A stretch of 64,000 nt of DNA. It comes from Pseudomonadales bacterium. Lineage in GTDB: Bacteria > Pseudomonadota > Gammaproteobacteria > Pseudomonadales > UBA7239. Location of the stretch: the NCBI GenBank assembly GCA_028280345.1, contig JANQLY010000017.1, positions 95,929 through 159,928 on the forward strand, given 5' to 3'. The position numbers and the translations under genes were made by a program. The notes beneath the pieces were generated by a model that was not told where the DNA came from, ran no database searches, and saw only the letters and a program-made list of their open reading frames with translations. Positions 36,869 through 46,278 of this stretch are shown in pieces; within the stretch, counting starts at the first letter, position 1, and each line of letters opens with the position of its first letter.

Positions 36869-36897
36869 TTAAACCCGGCGTACAAATAGCGTATAAT
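36869..36897 (+). promoter_or_regulatory. Candidate sigma-70 promoter of the repeat-propeller giant gene
   Basis: TATAAT at 36892-36897 in the context GCGTATAATGCGC, with TTAAAC 17 nt upstream at 36869-36874. Transcription would start near 36904, 47 nt before the GTG at 36951. Confidence 0.5.
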
Positions 36898-36950
36898 GCG
36901 CAGCAAATCCGGACCATAATCGGAAAAAATAAATAACCCGGAGGGCTCAA

Positions 36951-39900
36951 GTGAAAAGTCTCTGCATCGAAAAAGCCGTGAAGGCTTGCTTCCTATTTAT
37001 CCTGCTTGCACTAAACGCGTTAGTGGTGGTCGCCGCGCCAGGTGATCTGGATACTACATTTGGGAGCAACGGGTTTGTGATTAGCGAAGCGGTAGACCCT
37101 GCTTCAAGCTATGGTCGTGCTGTGCTGGAAGCTAACGATGGGGGATTATTGGTTGGAGGCAAGACTGAATCCGGTGATCTGGCGGTTGTTAAATATTTAA
37201 CTGATGGCAGTCTGGATACCAGTTTTGGTAGCAACGGTATTGCCATTATTAATGTTACCGGAACAATTGATGTTGCCGATATGGTCTTGCAAGGCGACAA
37301 AATTATCCTGGCGGGACAGTTTTCTAATGACATGTATTTGATGCGTTTGCATGCCAACGGTAGTCTTGATACCACCTTTGGCGTTAGTGGTTTCTCTACT
37401 GTAAATATAGATAATCAAACCGATGCCTTCTACGCCGTTGCGGTGCAGCCGGATAATAAAATTCTCGCGGTTGGTTATGCACGGATCTTTTCAACCTATC
37501 AATCCTATTTGATGCGTTTTACAGACAATGGAGTGTTGGATACCTCTTTTGCTGGCGATGGCATGGTTGCAGAAGAACTTTATAGCAATAAATTGAGCTA
37601 CTTTTCAGCGCTGGAGTTGCTTGAAGATGGTCGCATTGTCGTAGCGGGCAGAGGGGATAGTTTACAAACCGTAGTTCTACGCTATCACGTAGATGGGTCC
37701 CGCGATGTCAGCTTTTCTGATGACGGTTTACAGGAATACACCTTTGGTTCCTATTTAAGTGTCGCAAAAGAGCTGGAAATTTTGCCGAGCGGTAAAATGC
37801 TGCTTGCCGGTGATGCCAGAGATGGTACGGGATATGAGCACTACAAACTGTTTCTTGCTCAGCTTGGTTATGATGGCACGCTGGATAGTAGTTTTGGCAA
37901 TAGTGGCGTAGTCTCGACACCTCTGTACGCAGGTCAAATGAGTGCAATCATGCGCCAGGCCGATGGCAATATACTTCAGGTGGCGCGAACGCTTCACACA
38001 AATTATCCCGCGACTTATATTTCGCGTTTTGGTAGTGACGGTTCTGTTGATGCCGGTTTTGGTATGAATGGCACAGTGGAGTCCCAGCTAACTATTGATT
38101 CTTCCAAAGCGAATGATGCACTGCTAGGCAGCAATGGTTTTCTGTATACGGCGGGTAGTGAGGGGGTTACTCTTGACTATCATTTTTTTATTGCCAGATA
38201 TGAACTCGGAATAGCGACAGATGCGGATAGCGATGGCCTGACTAATGATGTCGATAACTGCTCTGCGATAGCAAATCCCGATCAAACCAATACTGATAGT
38301 GATGCTTGGGGTGATGCGTGTGATGGTGACGATGATAATGACTTGTGGACAGACCAAACCGAGCTAACCTGTGGTTCAGATGCACTTGATAACCTGAGTT
38401 TGCCTGTCGATACGGATAACGATTTTCTCTGTGATCTGATTGATGATGATGACGATAACGATGGTTTTTCCGATCAGGATGAAATCAATACCTTTGGCAC
38501 CGACCCTCTGGTTTATAACAACGACTTTGATAATGATGGTTTACCAGATGAATACGATGATGATGATGATGGCGATGGCGTAGACGATGTTAATGATGAG
38601 TTTCCCTATGACGCATCTCGCTCGATAGATTCCGATGGTGATGGTATTGATGACCTTGACGATATTGACAAGGATAACGATGGCATACCCAATCAGGCGG
38701 AAATAGATCTTGGTTACTCCGAGCTTGAGCCGGATTATCTGGTAGCGGCAGCCTATCGCACCAGCTGTGCTAAAGATGATGCCGGAGTCAGCTGCTGGGG
38801 GGATTTGAGTAGCGGGCAAAACAGCCCTCCGGTTTTGAACAACCCTCGCTACATTGATGGTGGTTATTTCCACCTGTGCGCACTGGATGATTCTGCTGCG
38901 GGGATTCAGTGTTGGGGCACGGCCAATACCTCTGCACCTGCAATGACAGGGATTCAACAACTATCGGCATTCAGGCAACACAGTTGTGCGTTACATGATG
39001 GTGGCGTTTCCTGTTGGGGTGAGGCGACCAATGGCAAGACAGTAGTGCCTACACTTAATAACCCCAAAATGGTCAGTGCCGGTGGCCAGCATACCTGTGC
39101 CCTTGATGATGACGGTGTTCAGTGCTGGGGTTTAAATGATTTTGGACAAGCTACTGTGCCGTCCTTGACGGGACCGACGTTTGTTGCAGCGGGCGATAGG
39201 CACAGTTGTGCAATACACAATGCGGGCGAGATTGTTTGCTGGGGAAGTAATGGTAATAACCGATCTGCCGTGCCTGTGGGTATTACCGATGCCGTATCCC
39301 TGACACTTGGTCAGAACATGAGCTGCGCACTGCGTTATAACGGCGATACCTATGTGAGCTGTTGGGGAGCCAATGGCGCCGGACAATCAGATCCGCCGAC
39401 CTTGATTTCTCCTGTGCGAATCGAAGCAGGTTATCAGCATGTTTGCGCTTTGGACAGAATTGGTGTGCATTGCTGGGGGCGCTCTGCAGAAGGTCAGCTG
39501 GATACGTCAGGGCTGAGTTTTGATGTAGATTCCGATGGATTACAGAATGCGGCTGATGACTGTATGTACAGTGTAGATCACACCGATACCGATAGCGATG
39601 GTAGCTGTGATTATGATGACCTGGATGATGATGGTGATGGCTTTAGCGATGCGGACGAAACCGGTATTTATGGCACTGACCCACTGGTTGCAGATGCGGA
39701 TAACGATGTTGATGGGCTGCCGGATAATTACGATAACGATGATGACAACGATGGCTTTTCCGACAGTGATGAAATACTGATCTTTGCTACTAATCCCTGG
39801 TTGCCGGATGGTGATAACGATAGTGACGGTTTGCCGGATAGTGTTGATAACGATGATGATAATGATGGCGTTGATGATGGTGCCGATGACTTGCCATTTG

Positions 39901-42900
39901 ATGCGACGGAATCCGTTGATACAGATGGAGATGGATGGGGCGATAACACGGATCCCTATCCTTTGGATAGTAGCAAACCGGTTCGGCGTTTAACCGGGCA
40001 TTCAGAGCTCTACCGTTTTGACGGTATAGAGAATCGTGCTTTGGGTACGGCGATTGATGATGCCGGTGACTTGAATAATGATGGTTATTCCGATCTTGTG
40101 TTCGGTGCACATAACGATGATTTCGCTGGTATTAATGCCGGGATATTCCAGATATTTAATGGTGTTGACGGTCAGCTGCGCTTTGAGCATACAGGCGAAG
40201 AAGAATACGACAGTATGGGTTCTTCTGTTGCTAGTGCCGGGGATGTTAATGGTGACGGTTTTGCTGATGTGGTTGTCGGCGTACAAGGCGATAACGAAAC
40301 TGCAGCCAGTAGTGGCTCGGTTAGGGTTTATTCGGGCTATAACGGTTTATTGTTGTATCAATTTAATGGTGACTTGAGTGGTGATTTTCTGGGTAGCTCT
40401 GTCAATGGTGCCGGAGATGTTAACCAGGATGGTTATGCCGATATTATCGCTGGTGCTTATGGAGCTGACACGCCAGGAGGTCTTGATGCAGGAATGGTCA
40501 GAGTTTATAGCGGTTACGATGGCGCAGTTTTATACACCTACGAGGGAGAAAATACCAGTGACTGGCTGGGGTACAGCGTTAGAGGTGTGAGAGATATTAA
40601 TAATGATGGTTATGATGACTTTGCCTTTAGCATTTACCGTGGAGACTTTGGTGCGCTGAATGGTGGAGAAGTCAAGGTTTACAGTGGTTATGACGGTAGT
40701 CAGTTATACCATTTTTACGGCGATTCTGAAGATGAGTATTTTGGTACATCATTGGCTGCTGCGGGTGATGTTAACGGTGATGGCTACGATGACCTCGTAG
40801 TGGGAAGCTCCAATGATGATAACCTGGTTGTTGATGGTGGCAGCGTGCGTGTTTTCAGTGGTCTCGACGGCAGTGTGTTACATATCTTTGATGGTGATAA
40901 CACCGGTGATCGCTTCGGGATTTCTGTTGATGCAGGGATAGATATTAACGGCGATAGTTATGATGACTATATTATTGGCGCGAGCTGGGCAGATACCAGT
41001 GTTACGAATGCGGGTGAGGTGTTTGTTTACAGTGGCTATGATCAAAGTGTTTTGTATCATGTGGCGGGAGATAATGGCTCCGATTGGTTTGGAGGCCGGG
41101 TACGCGGGCTGACTGATATTAACGTGGATGGCTTTGCTGATTATATGGTAGCTGCCATTGGCGATGATGCCAATGGTAGTGCCAGTGGTTCGGTGAGAGT
41201 GTTTGCATCGAACTCTGAATGGGACAGGGATAATGATGGGCTGGTAGATTCAATCGATAGCGATGATGACGGAGATGGTGCATCTGATGTCGATGAGTCA
41301 AATAATGGCACAGATCCTGTTCACCCTGATACTGACAGGGATGGTGTGAATGACGGTAGTGATGCATTCCCGCTGGATGAAACTGAAACAACCGATACCG
41401 ATAGTGATGGTATTGGTAACAACACCGATACCGATGACGATAATGATGGCTTTAGTGATGATGATGAAATCACTATTTTTGGTACCGATCCGTTGGTAGT
41501 GGACGGCGATAACGATAGCGATAACTTGCCCGATGCTTATGACACAGACGATGATAACGATGGTTTTAGTGATGATGAAGAAATTACTATTTTTGGTACT
41601 GATCCGTTTGTTGTAGATGGTGATAATGACAGTGATGGCTTGCCGGATGACTATGACACGGATGATGATAATGACGGCTTCAGTGATGTGGATGAGATCA
41701 ATACTTTTGGTACCAATCCGCTGATCGCAGACCCCGATTTTGATAGCGATGGTTTGCCGGACGACTACGATACCGATGATGATAACGATGGGGTCGCAGA
41801 CGTTGTCGACGCATTCCCGTTTGATGCTACAGAAAGTGTTGATACCGATGGTGATGGTACCGGCAACAACGCAGATCTCGACGACGACAATGATGGTTTT
41901 AGCGATGATGATGAAATTAATATCTTCTCAACAGATCCGTTAGTCGCAGATTCCGATTTTGATAGCGATGGTTTGCCCGACGATTACGATACCGATGATG
42001 ATAATGATGGTGTTGATGATGTCAGTGATGAATTCCCGTTTGACGCCGCAGAAAGTGTCGATACCGATGGTGATGGAACGGGTAACAATGCTGATGCCGA
42101 TGATGATAACGACGGCTTTAGTGATACGGATGAAGTGAATATCTTTGGCACTGATCCGCTGGTGCCGGACATTAACACTGATGGTGATGCATACCCGGAT
42201 AGCTATGACGACGATGATGATAATGATGGTGTGCCGGATGTGTCAGATGCCTTCCCGCTGGATGCAGCGGAAAGTGTGGATACCGATGGGGATGGTATTG
42301 GTAATAACGCAGATACGGATGACGACAATGATGGCTTTTCAGATGATCATGAAATCAATCTGTATGGTACCGATCCGCTAACACCGAATGGTGATAATGA
42401 CAGTGATGGCCTGCCGGATGAATATGATGCGGATGATGATAATGATGGTTTCTCTGATCTGGATGAAATCAATACTTTTGGCACCAATCCGCTGGTTGCA
42501 GACTCTGATTTTGATAGCGATGGTTTGCCGGATGATTACGATACGGATGATGACAACGATAGCGTTGATGATATCAGCGATGTTTTCCCGTTTGACGCTA
42601 CAGAATGGCAGGATGCTGATGGAGATGGTCTTGGTGATAACGCAGACCTTGATGATGATAATGATCTGCTTTCCGATACAGCGGAAGGGCAGCAAGGCAC
42701 AGACCCTCTCAATCCGGATAGTGATGGGGATGGTATGCCAGATGGCTATGAAGTCCGTTTTGGGCTGAATCCGTTGCTCGATGATGCAGCAGGGGATCTG
42801 GATTTCGATGGTTTGACCAACCTGGAAGAACACCTGCGCCGAACCTGGCCGGATCGTGCAGATAGTGATCGCGATGGTCTGGATGATGGGGTGGAAGTTG

Positions 42901-44063
42901 CTGCTGGTGGCCACCCGAATTTCCCTCGTTATATATTGATGTCAGGGATTGTGCATAACTGTGTGCTTGATGATAACGGTGTAACCTGCTGGGGTGGTGC
43001 GGGCAGCTTCTTTGATTATGGGCAATACAATGTGCCAGCATTGATTAATCCGTACTACCTGATTACCTACACGAATACCAATTGTGCCCTTGATGACACC
43101 GGTGTTGTTTGCTGGGGTAGCAATACTTATGGTCAGGCCAGTGTGCCGGCACTGGTAAATCCGATCCATGTCGATACCGGAGATAGTCACACCTGCGCTA
43201 TTGATGATACGGGTGTGGTTTGTTGGGGACTGAATCAATTTGGTCAATCAACACCGCCGACAGATCTGCTAAATCCCTATCAGGTTTCCGCAGGTATGCG
43301 CCATAGTTGTGTGCTTGATGACAGGGGTGTGGTTTGCTGGGGTGATAACAGCAATGGTCAGCTGAATGTGCCTGCTTCCGTCCAGGACCCGCGTCTGGTA
43401 TTTGCTTCTGAAACATTTAGCTGTGCGATGGATGCTGTTGCCGGCATGGTTTGCTGGGGACAAAACATTCCCGCCGGTATGCCGGCATTTGCAGAAGATC
43501 CCTGGCCTATTGGCGGCTTTGGTGGTGTCGGAGGTATTACCCTGTGTGCCAGAGATTCCCTCGACTATTACTGCTGGGGGCAGTTTACTGAAGATGATAT
43601 GCCGCCCCTGGATGAGCCTGTTTCAATCAATGGTGGAGTGGTACATGCCTGTGTGCTCGATAGAGCAGGTGTGAGGTGTATGTATTACGATTTGACCCAG
43701 GCTCCGCTTCTCTATGCAGGTCAGGATATCGTGCCCTTTGGTTTGTCATTCGACTTTGATCTGGATAATGTTACGAGCTTGCTGGATAACTGTCCGAATG
43801 ACTATAACCCACTGCAAATCGATACGGATAGTGATGGCAGTGGTGATGCCTGTGATTCTGATGATGATAACGACACGTTAAGTGATGCGGTAGAAGTTCT
43901 GTATGGCTATGACCCACTTGATCCGGATAGTGATGATGATGGTAGTCTGGATGCAGATGATCTGTTCCCGCTTGATGCCCGATTGCAAACCGGCAATGAA
44001 GTATTACCGCTTGATGATGATTATCGGGGTGGCAACTATCGGGGAATGCTGTCCGGAAACTGA
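36951..44063 (+). CDS. Giant secreted protein with four seven-repeat groups and TSP3 calcium-binding stalks
   Basis: A 2370-residue protein with a signal peptide (about 1-28). In order: seven delta-60 repeats (GSLDTSFGSNG type, about 29-420); TSP3-like DxDxDG stalk (about 422-594); seven RCC1-like repeats (CALDDDGVQCWG type, about 595-853); stalk (about 857-1010); seven FG-GAP/integrin-alpha-like repeats (DVNGDGYDDL type, about 1020-1422); long TSP3 stalk (about 1424-1995); seven more RCC1-like repeats, the last degenerate (about 1997-2265); final stalk. RCC1 and FG-GAP repeats make seven-bladed propellers; the delta-60 fold is unknown to me. Each RCC1 blade carries two conserved cysteines flanking the core. 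No anchor, sorting signal or enzyme motif is seen at the C-terminus. A calcium-stiffened surface adhesin is the likely role (inference). GTG start preceded by GGAGGG. Confidence 0.9.
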   Translation: MKSLCIEKAVKACFLFILLALNALVVVAAPGDLDTTFGSNGFVISEAVDPASSYGRAVLEANDGGLLVGGKTESGDLAVVKYLTDGSLDTSFGSNGIAIINVTGTIDVADMVLQGDKIILAGQFSNDMYLMRLHANGSLDTTFGVSGFSTVNIDNQTDAFYAVAVQPDNKILAVGYARIFSTYQSYLMRFTDNGVLDTSFAGDGMVAEELYSNKLSYFSALELLEDGRIVVAGRGDSLQTVVLRYHVDGSRDVSFSDDGLQEYTFGSYLSVAKELEILPSGKMLLAGDARDGTGYEHYKLFLAQLGYDGTLDSSFGNSGVVSTPLYAGQMSAIMRQADGNILQVARTLHTNYPATYISRFGSDGSVDAGFGMNGTVESQLTIDSSKANDALLGSNGFLYTAGSEGVTLDYHFFIARYELGIATDADSDGLTNDVDNCSAIANPDQTNTDSDAWGDACDGDDDNDLWTDQTELTCGSDALDNLSLPVDTDNDFLCDLIDDDDDNDGFSDQDEINTFGTDPLVYNNDFDNDGLPDEYDDDDDGDGVDDVNDEFPYDASRSIDSDGDGIDDLDDIDKDNDGIPNQAEIDLGYSELEPDYLVAAAYRTSCAKDDAGVSCWGDLSSGQNSPPVLNNPRYIDGGYFHLCALDDSAAGIQCWGTANTSAPAMTGIQQLSAFRQHSCALHDGGVSCWGEATNGKTVVPTLNNPKMVSAGGQHTCALDDDGVQCWGLNDFGQATVPSLTGPTFVAAGDRHSCAIHNAGEIVCWGSNGNNRSAVPVGITDAVSLTLGQNMSCALRYNGDTYVSCWGANGAGQSDPPTLISPVRIEAGYQHVCALDRIGVHCWGRSAEGQLDTSGLSFDVDSDGLQNAADDCMYSVDHTDTDSDGSCDYDDLDDDGDGFSDADETGIYGTDPLVADADNDVDGLPDNYDNDDDNDGFSDSDEILIFATNPWLPDGDNDSDGLPDSVDNDDDNDGVDDGADDLPFDATESVDTDGDGWGDNTDPYPLDSSKPVRRLTGHSELYRFDGIENRALGTAIDDAGDLNNDGYSDLVFGAHNDDFAGINAGIFQIFNGVDGQLRFEHTGEEEYDSMGSSVASAGDVNGDGFADVVVGVQGDNETAASSGSVRVYSGYNGLLLYQFNGDLSGDFLGSSVNGAGDVNQDGYADIIAGAYGADTPGGLDAGMVRVYSGYDGAVLYTYEGENTSDWLGYSVRGVRDINNDGYDDFAFSIYRGDFGALNGGEVKVYSGYDGSQLYHFYGDSEDEYFGTSLAAAGDVNGDGYDDLVVGSSNDDNLVVDGGSVRVFSGLDGSVLHIFDGDNTGDRFGISVDAGIDINGDSYDDYIIGASWADTSVTNAGEVFVYSGYDQSVLYHVAGDNGSDWFGGRVRGLTDINVDGFADYMVAAIGDDANGSASGSVRVFASNSEWDRDNDGLVDSIDSDDDGDGASDVDESNNGTDPVHPDTDRDGVNDGSDAFPLDETETTDTDSDGIGNNTDTDDDNDGFSDDDEITIFGTDPLVVDGDNDSDNLPDAYDTDDDNDGFSDDEEITIFGTDPFVVDGDNDSDGLPDDYDTDDDNDGFSDVDEINTFGTNPLIADPDFDSDGLPDDYDTDDDNDGVADVVDAFPFDATESVDTDGDGTGNNADLDDDNDGFSDDDEINIFSTDPLVADSDFDSDGLPDDYDTDDDNDGVDDVSDEFPFDAAESVDTDGDGTGNNADADDDNDGFSDTDEVNIFGTDPLVPDINTDGDAYPDSYDDDDDNDGVPDVSDAFPLDAAESVDTDGDGIGNNADTDDDNDGFSDDHEINLYGTDPLTPNGDNDSDGLPDEYDADDDNDGFSDLDEINTFGTNPLVADSDFDSDGLPDDYDTDDDNDSVDDISDVFPFDATEWQDADGDGLGDNADLDDDNDLLSDTAEGQQGTDPLNPDSDGDGMPDGYEVRFGLNPLLDDAAGDLDFDGLTNLEEHLRRTWPDRADSDRDGLDDGVEVAAGGHPNFPRYILMSGIVHNCVLDDNGVTCWGGAGSFFDYGQYNVPALINPYYLITYTNTNCALDDTGVVCWGSNTYGQASVPALVNPIHVDTGDSHTCAIDDTGVVCWGLNQFGQSTPPTDLLNPYQVSAGMRHSCVLDDRGVVCWGDNSNGQLNVPASVQDPRLVFASETFSCAMDAVAGMVCWGQNIPAGMPAFAEDPWPIGGFGGVGGITLCARDSLDYYCWGQFTEDDMPPLDEPVSINGGVVHACVLDRAGVRCMYYDLTQAPLLYAGQDIVPFGLSFDFDLDNVTSLLDNCPNDYNPLQIDTDSDGSGDACDSDDDNDTLSDAVEVLYGYDPLDPDSDDDGSLDADDLFPLDARLQTGNEVLPLDDDYRGGNYRGMLSGN
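41420..42620 (+). repeat. Tandem TSP3-encoding DNA repeat
   Basis: Seven copies of a unit beginning (D/H/E)E(I/V)...FGTDPL, in a short (about 38-codon) and a long (about 73-codon) version. Blocks such as GATAGCGATGGTTTGCC recur near-identically at about 41741, 41960 and 42513, so the array is prone to slippage and unequal recombination. Confidence 0.85.
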
Positions 44064-44100
44064 TCTGGTTGAATTTTGACGTAGTTGTATAAATTCATAG

Positions 44101-44119
44101 GCCCACTTATGAAGTGGGC
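44101..44119. terminator. Hairpin between the giant gene and the cysH pair
   Basis: GCCCACTT (44101-44108) and AAGTGGGC (44112-44119) form a perfect 8-bp stem with a 3-nt loop between two convergent transcripts. There is no T-run on either side, so it may act only weakly. Confidence 0.4.
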
Positions 44120-44176
44120 TCGAAGCGTTGCAGCTATCTTTATCAATTACTGAAGATATAATGCCTGGAGATAGGA

Positions 44177-44512
44177 CTAGAGAAAATCCAGATCCGGATT
44201 GCTATCCATAATATCGGCGATCTCTTCTTTTGCAGAGGTTTGCTCGTTAAGGACTTCTTTCACAAACTTGAGATAGACCGTGTAGATCACCGGTTCCTTG
44301 CCATCTTCTTCCACCACAAAAAAAGGTGCGCGCTCTACATTGTATTGTCGGGCAATGACCATGCCGGCACTATCCGAATCGCGCTCATCGGCAATCACGG
44401 TTTCGTTTATAAATTTCAGTTGATCGTTCTGCTCAAGTTTTTCCTGCACGTCATTACATTTCGGGCAGGGGCTGCCGTCGAGTTTGATCTTTTTAACGAA
44501 AGTAATTTTCAC
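44177..44512 (-). CDS. Small thioredoxin-fold protein with CPKC, linked to cysH
   Basis: A 111-residue protein with a thioredoxin/glutaredoxin-like fold: beta strand, then GSPCPKCNDVQEKL with the active pair Cys16 and Cys19, and a conserved cis-proline region (RAPFFVVEEDG). It starts with GTG 21 nt after cysH on the same strand, so the two should be co-transcribed. APS reductases need a thiol donor, so a role as dedicated reductant for CysH is a good inference but not shown. No glutathione-site is obvious. Confidence 0.75.
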   Translation of the reverse strand: MKITFVKKIKLDGSPCPKCNDVQEKLEQNDQLKFINETVIADERDSDSAGMVIARQYNVERAPFFVVEEDGKEPVIYTVYLKFVKEVLNEQTSAKEEIADIMDSNPDLDFL

Positions 44513-44533
44513 AGTAGTTCACAAAAATAGTAG

Positions 44534-45265
44534 TTACTTCTTAATGTTTACATCGTGCAGGCCGCACTCCTTGAGCGTGGCTTCTTCCCACCACCAGCGG
44601 CCTTCGCGCTCGTGCTGTCCTGGGCCGGTTGCGCGTGTGCAAGGCTCGCAGCCGATACTGACAAAGCCGCGATCGTGTAGCTCGTTATAGGGCACGTTGT
44701 TTTGGCGGATATAGCGCCAGACCTGATCTGATGTCCAGTTGGACAGCGGGTTAAACTTGGTCAGGGTTTCACCCGGGCGTGAAAACGCGCGGTCTTCCTG
44801 AATCACGGGAATTTCGTTGCGTGTTCCGGGACTTTGATCCTTGCGCTGGCCGGTAATCCACGCATCAAGTGTCAGCAGCTTGCGTTTTAACGGCATAATC
44901 TTGCGCACACCACAGCATTCCTTGTGGCCATCCTGATAAAAGCTGAACAGACCCTTTTCGCGCACAAGCTGGTTCAGAGGCTCGGCTTCCGGGGTTTGAA
45001 TATCAATTGCAATGCCATAGTGCTGGCGAACCTTGTCCAGATAGCGGTAGGTCTCCGGATGCAGACGGCCTGTGTCGAGTGAGAATACCTGCACGTCTTT
45101 TTTCAGCTTTGTGGCCATATCCACGAGCACGACATCCTCGGCGCCACTGAACGAGATGGCGATATTGTCATGGGTCTCGAGGGCATATTCGATGATTTCC
45201 TGGGGCTCTTTGCCCTGTAGATCACTGTTGATATCGGTGATTTCGATTTTCTCTGATGCTGACAT
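44534..45265 (-). CDS. cysH: Adenylyl-sulfate (APS) reductase, [4Fe-4S] type
   Basis: A 243-residue PP-loop reductase that converts activated sulfate to sulfite. The nucleotide loop is [11 protein letters not shown]. The cluster ligands CC-x-CxxC are present as Cys117-Cys118 (KECCGVRK) and Cys206/Cys209 (IGCEPC), which marks the plant/Pseudomonas-type APS reductase rather than the cluster-free PAPS reductase of E. coli. The catalytic Cys234 is in KECGLH. So this organism can skip PAPS. The product sulfite goes to CysI at 27002-28657. Confidence 0.92.
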   Translation of the reverse strand: MSASEKIEITDINSDLQGKEPQEIIEYALETHDNIAISFSGAEDVVLVDMATKLKKDVQVFSLDTGRLHPETYRYLDKVRQHYGIAIDIQTPEAEPLNQLVREKGLFSFYQDGHKECCGVRKIMPLKRKLLTLDAWITGQRKDQSPGTRNEIPVIQEDRAFSRPGETLTKFNPLSNWTSDQVWRYIRQNNVPYNELHDRGFVSIGCEPCTRATGPGQHEREGRWWWEEATLKECGLHDVNIKK

Positions 45266-45630
45266 ATTGATAATGTTACCTGGTTACTGTTCAGACCATT
45301 AATGGCCTCTGTTTAAAGGCCGCGAAGCATACCAGAGCCGGGACTGGCAGAGAAGTGGGGGGTGTACGAATACCGGGGGCTGTAGCGTTGCTTCGCACTT
45401 TTTCCACAGTTAGAAAAATAGTAATTATCTTTAAATATCAATAATTTATAGGCTTTATTTAAATTAAATAATACCTTTTGATTTATAAACTTATGAAAAC
45501 AAAGTCTATAACGGCTTCAGGCCGGGTATTTGGACAGTGTTGTCGCAGTGGTTCGAGATTGGAGTTGAACCGGGTATAAAAAGCAGGTAGATTGCCACGC
45601 TTTCCAAAACAACCAGCCAGGGGAAATGCT
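45266..45630. other. Divergent intergenic region between cysH and thrH
   Basis: A 365-bp region with no convincing gene. Its centre (45411-45495) is very AT-rich, including TTTATTTAAATTAAATAATA. It should hold the cysH and thrH promoters; CysB sites are too loose to call by eye. Confidence 0.5.
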
Positions 45631-46248
45631 GTGGAAATAGCCTGTCTCGATCTTGAAGGTGTCCTGATTCCGGAAATCTGGATCGCATTTGCGGAAAAAA
45701 CCGGCATCGACGAGTTACGTGCCACGACCCGGGATATTCCGGATTACGATGTGCTTATGCAGCAGCGCCTGCGCCTGCTCGATGAGCACGGCTATGGTTT
45801 GCATCAGATTCAGGAAGTGATCGATGAGTTGAGTCCTCTGGAGGGCGCGCGCGAATTTATCGACTGGCTGCGCGAGCGTTTCCAGGTGATTATTCTGTCT
45901 GACACGTTTTATGAGTTTTCCCAGCCGTTGATGCGTCAGCTCGGTTTCCCCACTTTGCTGTGTCACAAGCTCGAAGTGGATGACCAGGGCCGCGTGGTGG
46001 ACTATCTGCTGCGCCAGAAAGATCCAAAGCGCCAGGCAGTCATTTCCCTGAAATCTATCTACTACCGCATTATTGCGGCGGGGGACTCCTACAACGATAC
46101 CACGATGCTGGCAGAAGCCCACGCAGGTATTCTGTTCAAGGCGCCGGATAATGTGATTGAAGAGTTTCCGCAGTATCCCGCTGTACATAGCTACGAAGAT
46201 CTCAAGCAGGAATTTATCAAAGCGAGTGTGCGAGATCTAAGCTTGTAA
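45631..46248 (+). CDS. thrH: Phosphoserine phosphatase/homoserine phosphotransferase ThrH
   Basis: A 205-residue HAD-family enzyme almost identical in pattern to Pseudomonas ThrH: MEIACLDLEGVLIPEIW at the start (acid motif D7-x-E9), FQVIILSDTFYEFSQPLMRQ in the middle and AAGDSYNDTTMLAEAHAGI near the end. ThrH has phosphoserine phosphatase activity and can transfer the phosphate to homoserine. The GTG at 45631 is chosen because AGGGGA lies 7 nt upstream and the protein then begins at the family N-terminus; the frame itself is open from 45592. Confidence 0.94.
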   Translation: MEIACLDLEGVLIPEIWIAFAEKTGIDELRATTRDIPDYDVLMQQRLRLLDEHGYGLHQIQEVIDELSPLEGAREFIDWLRERFQVIILSDTFYEFSQPLMRQLGFPTLLCHKLEVDDQGRVVDYLLRQKDPKRQAVISLKSIYYRIIAAGDSYNDTTMLAEAHAGILFKAPDNVIEEFPQYPAVHSYEDLKQEFIKASVRDLSL

Positions 46249-46278
46249 AAAGTGTATAAAAACAGCCTGTAAATAACA

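Noticed and set aside
41420..42620. Regularly spaced repeats that could suggest a CRISPR array
   Set aside because: The repeats are in frame, encode TSP3 motifs and lack unique spacers.
42378..42914. Minus-strand open frame rich in isoleucine
   Set aside because: It is the reverse of GAT-rich TSP3 DNA, which reads ATC (Ile) on the other strand; composition, not coding.
36951..44063. Assignment as an integrin homologue
   Set aside because: FG-GAP repeats are shared by many bacterial proteins; there is no transmembrane or cytoplasmic integrin-like tail.
45555..45590. GTGGTTCGAGATT resembling a tRNA T-loop
   Set aside because: No acceptor, D or anticodon stems can be built around it.
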